From contig CALYLW010000691.1 of the NCBI GenBank assembly GCA_944989445.1, positions 530,048-594,047 on the forward strand: 64,000 nt of DNA. The letters run 5' to 3'. A program made the position numbers and the translations under genes. The notes beneath the pieces were generated by a model. It did not search any database, was not told where the DNA came from, and saw only the letters and a list, made by a program, of their open reading frames with translations. The stretch is from Ampullaceana balthica. Lineage: Eukaryota; Mollusca; Gastropoda; Lymnaeidae. Below, in pieces: positions 1 through 8,501 of this stretch. The first letter of the stretch is position 1. The number at the start of each line of letters is the position of its first letter.

Positions 1-1445
1 TTGAAACCAGGGTGAGTTGATGGTAAGATTAGCAGTTGGACAATCTCTCTTCGTGCAATCAGCAATTTTAAGTGTGTCTTTTTGACCATAAATTCTTTTT
101 CTTCCACCTATCTGCTGTGTACCACAATTGTTGTGCATCCTAAATCAGAAAGACACATACATTTTCTATTATTAATGTAAACTGGGTAGAATTTCTGCTT
201 TCCATGACTTTTAATAGTGACCACAATATCACTAGATCTCAATTCTTCTTGTTTCATCTTTCCTTTATCATTTACATCTTGGTAGTCATTCCTTCCCTAT
301 GGTTGGTCATAATCTCTATACCTGGAGTTATGATTATATCTTCCTCTCCATGATCTTCTACCTTTTCTTTTAAAATGACCTTGTCTTGATATTTCTTCAG
401 TTTTCTTTCTTATAGAGCTGCCATTAGGGACACCCTATTTGGTTATCCTTTTATTGTGGTAACACTGCTTCGCCATATGTCCTGGCTTGTTACAGTACCA
501 GCAAATAGTTTGTATGTTGCCTTGGTTTGGAAGACTATGGGTTTTCTCATACCTTGTCTTTTTTTCTTGGTCTTTATTTTGTACTGCTGCAAATATATCT
601 TGTCTTTTATCCATTTCCACATTTGTATGCGAGTCCTTAAATATGCGTTATGCATTCCTTAGCCCTGTTTGTATACGAACTTTCTTATCAGTCAAATATG
701 TGAATTGAACTGGCGTTGCATTTTCTAAGAACTTGTCAATTAACATCATGTCAAGTATGGCATTTGGACTGCTTGTATCTATTGCTGTAAGTTCCAGCCA
801 TTTGTTAATTTAACTTGTGCTTCGTGTACTATAATCTTTGTCTATCTTGATTCTCATTTCATGAAATTCATTTCTATAATCATTTTCTGACTTCACGAAA
901 TGACATAGAAGTGCCTTTTTGACAATTTTATATATGTTTTTGTCTTCTTTAGCTATACTGTTGTAAGCTTCAAATGCTTCTCCAGTTAATTGAGTCATCA
1001 GTTGTGCTGGCCAATCTTTTTCATCTAACCTTTCATGGCCATTTTTAATTCAAAATCATCCAGATAAACATCCATTTTTTCTTTCTTGGTGTCATAATTT
1101 CTAACTTTGATAGTATCCTTTGCGGCTGACCTTTCATTTACGTCATTCCTGTACTCTCTAGATCAATTTGTAGTTTGTTTTAATTTGTCAATTTGAAGTT
1201 GTTTAACTTCTTATCTTGCAACTCTTTCTTCTCTTTCAATTATTTTCCTTTGCTTTTCTTCTTCTTTGGCTATTTTTTAGCTTTTGCGTCTCCTTTCTTA
1301 AGCTTTGTTTGCCTTTTTTTCTTCAGCTATTCTTTGCTGTTCTTCGTCTTCAGCTTCTTTGACTTTCTCTTCCACAAAGTCTTTAATTTCCTTTTCACTT
1401 AAGCCAAACGCTTTAGCTATGGCAGTGAATTTTTCATAATAATCT
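1..1445 (-). pseudogene. Ty3/Gypsy-like gag and start of protease, decayed
   Basis: Capsid/nucleocapsid and protease part of an LTR retrotransposon, read on the minus strand from about 1440 down and running off the left edge. In order I see a charged E/K-rich coiled-coil stretch (about 1420-1190), a MDVYLDDFE-type gag segment (about 1050-1090), a gag core (998-810: LTGEAFEAYNS, then YRNEFHEMR), and a CCHC zinc knuckle CWYCNKPGHMAKQC (about 500-540). Near 110-170 there is a retropepsin-like VYINNRKCMCLSD-GCTT segment. Metazoan Ty3-type Gags have this order. Several stops and frame changes break the reading frame, and the protease active site reads D-L-G instead of D-S/T-G, so it is dead. Reverse transcriptase and integrase, if kept, lie left of the window. 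The clade is inferred from Gag alone. Confidence 0.72.
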
Positions 1446-2255
1446 ATGTTTAGTGTATGGAATTATACAAGTCAAGCAATTCAGTAATCAATTTAATTAT
1501 TTATTTATTAATGTATAAATCATCCACATGCGACAATCTTGAGTTCAAAATATGTTAATGCCAAACACGTAACACATCTAAACCATTAAATTTAATTTTG
1601 ACAAGATGAGGCAACCAAGTATCCACTCACATGATCATAAGTATACTATATATATATACGCTCCCCCGGATTGACAAAACACATCCGATGGTCCAAAGTT
1701 TTTATAGAAATAAGTCACTTAACAAATTTCCCAATTTCCAAAACTTAGAGTAGATATAGACACTTCTGTTCAATTCATTAATCTAAATTGCAATTGCTAT
1801 AATTTCCACACAATGAATGAATATAAACTCAGTTTCTTGATTTAAATTTCACACTGAAACAGTTGTTAACAGTCCATAGCTTCTCAAAATCAAGGTTATG
1901 TTTACAGTTATTTCATAGAATCGTCTAACTTGTTAGGCTTGTCTGACTTAAAAACCTACACTGTGTGCCACAGTAGGCCTTGACCAAGATTCAGTGTATG
2001 GTAGTTGAACTGCCACATTGGGGAACTTGTTATTTTGTCATCGATATTCAAGAATTAATACACTGCTGCATATGGCCAGTAATATTCACAATTTACGATG
2101 GCTGATAATATTTCTTCCCTGTATCAATGCTTCCCTTTTCTGAATACAAAACAATTGTCACTTCCACGATGACCAAGTTTCTGAATTCCTTACACGTTAA
2201 TCCTGTCCGCCATTATTTAGTGAGTTTGCCTCCTCCTGTTTCTTCTGACACCAAA
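1446..2255 (-). other. 5' leader of the LTR element with primer-binding site
   Basis: Non-coding stretch between the gag relic and the LTR. On the minus strand TGGTGTCAGAAG (plus 2242-2253) sits two bases after the LTR end. That is the usual position and form of a Ty3-type tRNA primer-binding site. No other feature is visible in the remaining 800 bases. Confidence 0.55.
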
Positions 2256-2505
2256 TGTAACGTATTACTTTTAATATGTGTGTTTTAGGCGTTTTTGACA
2301 TAACACATTCTTCCGTGCAATAATTCCCCGAAGCATTAGTATTAATAAAATAACATTAATACGGACACTATCTACAGATACCCAGAATTGAAGTTTCACA
2401 ATGTATATACACGTTCATCTCATTCGGCCATCTTTCTTCAACTCCCATAACCTTCTCCCGAACTTTCACTCACGTGACCTCTCTGTCATCAAACTCGTGA
2501 TTCAC
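2256..2505 (-). repeat. 5' LTR of the Ty3-like element (outer end approximate)
   Basis: The inner edge at 2256 is clear: the minus strand ends CGTTACA, then two bases, then the primer-binding site. The outer edge is placed where hAT coding similarity resumes (about 2502-2505), giving about 250 bp. The second LTR and the target duplication lie outside the window, so the outer edge is only approximate. Confidence 0.5.
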
Positions 2506-3830
2506 ACCTGACCCCATTGGCTGAATCTAAATTTCCATCCGCTAAACTCTTCGAGCAGCACCTCTGGTGAATGCAGATCGTGCTTATATAAATCCACAGC
2601 ATAGTTCAAATCTTCATACGTACAATTTCTAGCAGCACTTGGCATAAGAGCTAACAATTGTGAGTATGTCTTGGTTAAGCCAGATAACCGCATATCTAGT
2701 TCACTAATGATGTGCTCCAGAAATGGTTTAATTAAGTTCGCATTGGCGTTTCTGCGCTCACATTGCTTCGGTAGCTTTGCCGCTTAGCAATTCTGGGCAT
2801 TGAAGCTTCAAATCCTACAGACTGCGCCATGATAACGATATGATCATAAGTGTTTTGAAAAAATAATCTACAATTGATCTAATTTCTCAAAATATGCTTG
2901 ACATTTTCGATAAGTGACGTAGCCTGAATGATTTCAATCGATTCTTTCTGAATTTGGACTGTTATTTCTTTCAGCTTAGATAACAGTTCGTAATTAACAA
3001 AAAACGTCACAAAAAATGTGAAGTTACACAAGGAATGAAGAAGTGACGTTGCTCGAATATTACTGTCCGTGTCCCAATCACCTTTTGTTGTCAAAATTAA
3101 ATCCAGTCTTTGGTCATTGTTTTTTCCATGTGGCAGTGAAATATTCACAAGAATATGAAAAATGTAAACAAACAATTGATAGAAGTATTTTTATGTTTCG
3201 TGGCGTTCAGCCCATCTTGTTTTGCACAAATCTAGAAGCGCCTTCCGTTTAGCACTGTCAAATGGAAGACTTGTATCTATAACGTTTTTCAACAAGGTTT
3301 AGCACTTTGGGCTGTTGTTAATAAACACGCAGGTTCTTTTAATTTATCTATCATATTACACATATCTGATAGCCCACACGAATGCGCGATCACCAGGTTT
3401 AAAGCGTGGTTGATGCAGTGTGTGTATACCTCTCGCAAATTTCGTGCTTGAATCCCTAGACAGCGCCTGACATAGATACAGCGCCTGACATAGATGCAGC
3501 GCAATCATAACGCTTGCCCTTCATATTCTGAAGTTTGATTCCCAACTCTCCCGATAATGTCAAGATCTTTGAGACCATCGCCTCTCCAGTGGTTCGAACA
3601 ATTGAACAAAAGAGATGAATTCCTCTCTTACATTGTTTTCGTTGTCAACAAAACTGAAAAAGACGACAGACGAGTAGGGTTGTGTAACTAGCCGCGACCC
3701 AAAACCGACAACTTCTTGCAGGCAATGCCGAAGTCCGATGCTAGGTGTTAGGTGCTTGTCATATATGATTACAGTCGCTGTACGGATCTTAGGCAAAACA
3801 TCAGATGCAATGTCGATGATGAAAACCATA
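2502..3830 (-). pseudogene. hAT transposase relic (ZMYM1/Tip100-like), middle and C-terminal part
   Basis: Cut-and-paste DNA transposase remnant. Reading the minus strand from 3830 down: a VDNENNVREEFISF segment; a CYDGAxxMSG-type motif (here R-Y-D-C-A-A-S-M-S-G-A, near 3470-3510); then VYTHCINHALNLVIAHSC (about 3355-3430), the conserved HCxxHxLNL block of hAT proteins. Next come a QKESIEIIQATSLIENV helix (about 2885-2960) and EEFSGWKFRF near 2520. This is the normal order of the RNase H-like hAT core. Several frame changes and stops mean it is not functional. The MSGA motif is tandemly duplicated. The Ty3-like LTR begins where the C-terminal dimerisation domain should continue, so the LTR element probably inserted here. 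Confidence 0.7.
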
Positions 3831-4240
3831 GTAGCCGTTGTGGGTCGGGTTATTCAGAAGCGACCGTTTCGTCCCTATCATTCTTATTAGGAATGCCATT
3901 GAGTGGTGCTGGTATAGTTTTAGGAGCGCCTGCATGAATTAGCAAAAGGTACCGTGAAGAACGCAGCGGACGCCAGCTCCGAGAAAACCTTCTGGTGGGG
4001 GTTACAACCTAGGTAGGTCTTTGATGATTTCCCGCTTTGCGCCAGTCCTAACCATGGAGACTCGTTTACTTTGCCGGGGTGGCGCCGAAGTTGTAGCGAG
4101 TCGAAGTAGTCAAAATTACACCTCTCCTTGTGAGGTCACTTTTAGTGTAAGGCATTTTCGACCTTGGTCCTTGATGCCCAGGCGGCCGCTTCAGAAGCGA
4201 CCACTCTGGGGGGTGGGTGGGTTCTCAGCTGTTACATTGC
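3831..4240. other. GC-rich insertion of unknown origin inside the hAT relic
   Basis: About 400 bases, much richer in G+C than the surroundings, between two blocks of hAT similarity. I recognise no protein on either strand. It could be the 5' region of a retroelement or another transposon fragment. At its right edge 4272-4292 is a perfect 8-bp inverted repeat (CTTCATGG/CCATGAAG). Confidence 0.35.
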
Positions 4241-4630
4241 CTTGGAGGAGGGGTCCATATAGCTGAGGGAGTCTTCATGGAATCCCCATGAAGAGTGCAT
4301 GCTCGGGACTGCTGACTTCTTCCACATATAGGATACAAACCGACATTTCTTCTTTGTTGTAGTGGTCACCTTGGCCAAAACAGAGTAGAATTTTGCTTCT
4401 TTTATTTTCTTTAACAACTTTTGATTGAATGATGTCATTGCAAATTATGGAAATGAGTTCATTTTTTATACGTTGTGACAAATACGTGTTCTTTTGGAGT
4501 GGTTTCTGCAAGTGGGACAGCAGGTACTCATTGTGCTTTCTCACTAGCCTATCCATTTGCTACAACAAAAGGGTAAAAATTCAGAGAAGAATGTCAGTTC
4601 GAACACACGAACCCCCTTGTGTACGGCCTT
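4232..4630 (-). pseudogene. hAT transposase relic, N-terminal (DUF4371-like) part
   Basis: Two overlapping minus-strand frames together show the segment before the catalytic core of ZMYM1/Tip100-type hAT proteins: KNELISIICNDIIQS, then IKEAKFYSVLA, then NKEEMSVCILYVEE. In the family this stretch leads into the (I/V)xEEF block and then the MSG motif, which are found further along the same strand at 3830-2502. It may therefore be one broken element. However, the end of this block overlaps in content with the start of the next, so two nested copies are also possible. Frameshifts are present. Confidence 0.6.
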
Positions 4631-4634
4631 GAAT

Positions 4635-4918
4635 TAATAAAATGTTCTTACTTGTTAATATTAATTTGAAAAAAAAATTGAAAAAAAATAATAAATTAAT
4701 TTAAAAACAATATTATTCGCATTGAACTAAAAATTATCAAATTATATTTCAAATAAATCCTATAAAAATACTAACTCAACAAAAACCATAACAATAGAAC
4801 GTTGTTATTTTAAATGTTAAGAACACAAATATCTGTAGAGTAGCAATGTGTTTCTATTTTAAAAATACATTTGAATTAATATAATCCTCTAACAAATTTT
4901 GTGGGTGTTTTATTTCAG
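4635..4918 (+). other. AT-rich flank ending in a 3' splice site
   Basis: No gene. Poly-A/T rich sequence ends in a good 3' splice site: a T-rich run, then TTTATTTCAG with AG at 4917-4918. It is 52 bases upstream of the ankyrin start codon, so a 5' untranslated exon should lie further upstream, possibly beyond the hAT debris. Confidence 0.55.
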
Positions 4919-4941
4919 TAAATCAAGCAAAGTAAAGATTT

Positions 4942-5043
4942 ATGTCTAACTATCATTCAAGAATTAAAGAATGGGAAACTTATTGTTTCGTAGACTTCGC
5001 GAGGGAAAAACATCTAAGAAAAAGCAAATACCAAGTTGGATAA
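4942..5043 (+). promoter_or_regulatory. Upstream ORF overlapping the ankyrin start
   Basis: A 33-codon frame begins at ATG 4942, between the acceptor and the main ATG, and ends at TAA 5041-5043, about 70 bases inside the main coding region in another frame. Its ATG context is weak (T at +4), whereas the main ATG has A at -3 and G at +4. Scanning ribosomes would partly bypass it, so it could dampen translation. The regulatory role is inferred. Confidence 0.4.
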
Positions 5044-8000
5044 ATAAAACTAATAAGCTAATTAGTGTTTTGAAGACACTACACTCACTGTCAGATAATG
5101 GTCAAATAGATGAGTGGATTTTCCTTAATGAAAATGAGATTAATATAAATGAGGAGAATAAAAATAAACTAACATCACTTCTCATAGAATCCATAAAAGG
5201 TAACATGGTTGCAGCTGCTTTACTGGTTAAAGAGGGGACTAACGTAAATGAAAAGATGGAAAATGGATGGACGGCACTTCACATAGCATCTCACAAAGGT
5301 CACACAGATGTTGTGAATCTTCTTCTCGAAAAGGGGGCTGATGTAGATATGAAAGATAAAAATGGATATACGGCACTCTATCTAGCTTCCGAGAAAGGTG
5401 ACATAGATATACTTCGTCTGCTTCTAAAAAATAAAGCTAAACAAAATGAGAAGTCAAAGAACGGATGGATTACACTTCACATAGCATCTCAGAATGGTCA
5501 TAGAGATGTAGTGGCTCTGCTTATTGAAAAGGGGGCTAATGTAAATGAGAAGAATGAGAATGGAATGACAGCACTTCACAAAGCATCTTTAAATGGCCAT
5601 AAAGATGTAGCGGCTCTGCTTATTAAAAAAGGGACAGATGTAAATAATCAAATGAAAAATGGAATGACGGCACTTCACATAGCATCTTTTAATGGTCATA
5701 TAGATGTATTAGCTCTGCTTATTAAAAAAGGGGCTGAAATAAATGAGAAGATTGATAGGGAAATGACGGCTCTTTACATAACATCTTTCAAGGGTCATAC
5801 AAAAGAAGTGGCTCTGCTTATTGAAAAGGGGGCTAATATAAATGAAAGCATGGACAATGGAGCAACATCACTTCACATTGCATCTTTCAGTGGTCATAAA
5901 AATGTAGTTGATGCGCTTATTGAAAAAGGGGCTAATGCAAATCAGAAAATGGAGGATGGAATGACAGCTCTTCACATAGCAGCACAGAATGGCCACAAAG
6001 ATATTGTTGCTCTACTTATTGAAAAGGGATGTAATTTAAATAAGCAGAATGATAATGGGATGACAGCTCTTGACATAGCTGCTCAGAATGGTCATAAAGA
6101 CGTATTGGATCTGCTTATTGAAAACGGGGCTAATGTCATTCATAAAGAAGAGGATACATACACGAGACTTCACATTGCATCTCAGAATGGTAATACATGT
6201 TTAGTGGCTTTACTTATAGAATTTGGGGCTAAAGTAAATACAAAAATGGAGTATGGAATGACGGCACTCCAAAAGGCTGGACAGTATGGTCATAGAGATG
6301 TGGTGAATCTACTTATTGAAAAAGGGGCTAATGTAAATGGAAAAAATGGTAATGGGGAGACTGCACTTTACATAGCCACTGAAAATGGTCACGAAAATGT
6401 AGTTGCTATCCTTCTCAAAAATGGAGGTAATATAAATGAGAAGATGAAATATGGAATGACAGTTCTTCACAAATCATGTTATAATTATCGTGAAGAAATT
6501 GTGGAATTGCTTATTGAAAAGGGGGCAAATGTTAATGAAAAAATGGACAAAGGAATGACGGCACTTCACATAGCAACGTGTAAGGATAAAAAAGAAATAG
6601 TCGCTTTGCTTATTAAACATGGGGCCAATGTAAATGAAAAGAATGAGAAGGGAATGACGGCACTTCACATGGCATTATGTGAAGATAAAAAAGAAATAGC
6701 CGCTTTGCTTATTAAACAAGGAGCCGATGTAAAAGAAAAGATGTACAAAGGAATGACGGCACTTCACATAGCAACGCGTAAGGATGAAAAAGAAATAGTC
6801 GCTTTGCTTATTAAACATGGGGCCAAATTAAATGAAAAGAATGAGAAGGGAATGACGGCACTTCACATAGCATTGTGTAAAGATAAAAAAGAAATAGCCG
6901 CTTTGCTTATTAAACAAGGAGCCGATGTAAATGAAAAGATGGTGGAGGGAGCCACGGCACTTCACTTAGCATCGAGTGAGGATCAAAAAGAAATAGTCGC
7001 TTTGCTTATTAAACACGGAGCTAATATAAATGAAAAGATGGATGATGGAGTGACATCACTTTACATTGCATCCAAGGCAGGTCATAAAGATGTAGTGACT
7101 CTGCTTATTAAAAAAGGGGCTAGTGTTAATGAAACGAATAAGAAAGAGAGTAGTGCACTTTACACAGCATCTAAGTATGGTCATGAAAATATAGCTGCTC
7201 TGCTTATTAAAAATGGGGCTAATGTAAATGAGAAGATGTTTAATGGAGGGACCGCACTTCACATAGCATCACGAAATGCTCATACAGGTGTAGTTGATCT
7301 GCTCATTAACAGTGGAACTATTGTAAATCAAAAAGACAATGATGGAAATACGGCCCTTGACTTAGCATATTCGAATAGTACGAAAGATATAGTGGATCTG
7401 CTACTTCAAAATAGAGCAAATGAAAATAAGCAAAAAAATGAAACTTTGATTGCATTTTACATTAAATCTCCGTTTAGTGAAGGTACTCTGCTTTTTGAAA
7501 ACTTGTCTCAGGTAAATAACAAACAATTTTATGGGTATACAGCCCTGTACCTAGCATCCGATAAAGGTTACACAGATAAAGTGGGACTTCTTCTTGAAAA
7601 TAGAGCAAATGTAAATGAGAAGATGTTGAATAAAGAGACGGCACTACATATAGCATCGGAGAATGGTCATAAAGATGTGGTCGCCTTGCTTATTGAAAAA
7701 GGGGCTAATGTTAATGAAAAGAAAACAAATGGAAAGATTGCACTTCACGACGCATCTAAAAATGGTCATAAAGATGTAGTCGCCTTGCTTATTGAAAAAG
7801 GGGCTAATGTTAATGAAAAGACGGAAGATGGTAAGACTGCACTTCACGAAGCATCTGAAAATGATCATAAAGATGTTGTCGCCTTGCTTATTGAAAAAGG
7901 GGCTAATGTTAATGAAAAGACGGAAGATGGTAAGACTGCACTTCACGAAGCATCTAAAAATGATCATAAAGATGTTGTCGCCTTGCTTATTGAAAAAGGG

Positions 8001-8501
8001 GCTAATGTTAATGAAAAGACGGAAGATGGTAAGACTGCACTTCACGAAGCATCTGAAAATGATCATAAAGATGTTGTCGCCTTGCTTATTGAAAAAGGGG
8101 CTAATGTTAATGAAAAGACGGAAGATGGTAGGACCGCACTTCACGAAGCATTTGAAAATGGTCATAAAGATGTGGCCGCCCTGCTTATTGAAAAAGGGGC
8201 TCATTTTAATAAAGAGTTGTTTGGTGATATGACTGCACTTTTCAACGCTGTGTTTAGTGAAAATGAAGAATACGCGCTTATGCTTATTGAATATGGTGCT
8301 TTAAATGAAAAGCGTCTATGCGAATTTCAGAATTTTTTGTGTGTGATGATTGTCTCTTGTCGCGATTTAGTGAATTGGTTTTTTGAAATTGGCGCCAATT
8401 TAAATGAGAAAATGGAAAATGGTCTAACGGCACTTTACGTTGCAGCCAGTACTGGTAATAGAGATTTAGTAGCTTACTTATTGAAAAAGGAGCTAATGTA
8501 A
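4971..8501 (+). CDS. Giant ankyrin-repeat protein, first part (to frameshift)
   Basis: Protein-binding solenoid of 33-residue ankyrin repeats; partner and pathway unknown. The 1176-residue product begins with a basic, lysine-rich segment (about residues 1-35; MGNLLFRR is only a weak myristoylation context). It then carries about 33 repeats of the type GxTALHIASxxGHKDVVxLLIEKGANVNEK from about residue 65 on. The start is well supported: an in-frame TAA (4965-4967) sits directly before ATG, context is good, and a splice acceptor lies 52 bases upstream. The whole stretch is one exon. Repeat quality falls around residues 815-850 and 1085-1140. Near-perfect 99-bp tandem copies occur at about 7740-8200. 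The frame ends because one base is missing between 8472 and 8478, compared with every other repeat; downstream the repeats continue in the next frame without a stop. It could be a recent mutation, an allele-specific break or a sequence error. Confidence 0.85.
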   Translation: MGNLLFRRLREGKTSKKKQIPSWINKTNKLISVLKTLHSLSDNGQIDEWIFLNENEININEENKNKLTSLLIESIKGNMVAAALLVKEGTNVNEKMENGWTALHIASHKGHTDVVNLLLEKGADVDMKDKNGYTALYLASEKGDIDILRLLLKNKAKQNEKSKNGWITLHIASQNGHRDVVALLIEKGANVNEKNENGMTALHKASLNGHKDVAALLIKKGTDVNNQMKNGMTALHIASFNGHIDVLALLIKKGAEINEKIDREMTALYITSFKGHTKEVALLIEKGANINESMDNGATSLHIASFSGHKNVVDALIEKGANANQKMEDGMTALHIAAQNGHKDIVALLIEKGCNLNKQNDNGMTALDIAAQNGHKDVLDLLIENGANVIHKEEDTYTRLHIASQNGNTCLVALLIEFGAKVNTKMEYGMTALQKAGQYGHRDVVNLLIEKGANVNGKNGNGETALYIATENGHENVVAILLKNGGNINEKMKYGMTVLHKSCYNYREEIVELLIEKGANVNEKMDKGMTALHIATCKDKKEIVALLIKHGANVNEKNEKGMTALHMALCEDKKEIAALLIKQGADVKEKMYKGMTALHIATRKDEKEIVALLIKHGAKLNEKNEKGMTALHIALCKDKKEIAALLIKQGADVNEKMVEGATALHLASSEDQKEIVALLIKHGANINEKMDDGVTSLYIASKAGHKDVVTLLIKKGASVNETNKKESSALYTASKYGHENIAALLIKNGANVNEKMFNGGTALHIASRNAHTGVVDLLINSGTIVNQKDNDGNTALDLAYSNSTKDIVDLLLQNRANENKQKNETLIAFYIKSPFSEGTLLFENLSQVNNKQFYGYTALYLASDKGYTDKVGLLLENRANVNEKMLNKETALHIASENGHKDVVALLIEKGANVNEKKTNGKIALHDASKNGHKDVVALLIEKGANVNEKTEDGKTALHEASENDHKDVVALLIEKGANVNEKTEDGKTALHEASKNDHKDVVALLIEKGANVNEKTEDGKTALHEASENDHKDVVALLIEKGANVNEKTEDGRTALHEAFENGHKDVAALLIEKGAHFNKELFGDMTALFNAVFSENEEYALMLIEYGALNEKRLCEFQNFLCVMIVSCRDLVNWFFEIGANLNEKMENGLTALYVAASTGNRDLVAYLLKKELM

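Noticed and set aside
7644..8204. 186-residue minus-strand frame in the ankyrin region
   Set aside because: Antisense shadow of near-identical 99-bp ankyrin repeats.
7792..8232. Second plus-strand frame with LKKGLMLMKRRKMV repeats
   Set aside because: Out-of-frame shadow of the same repeats.
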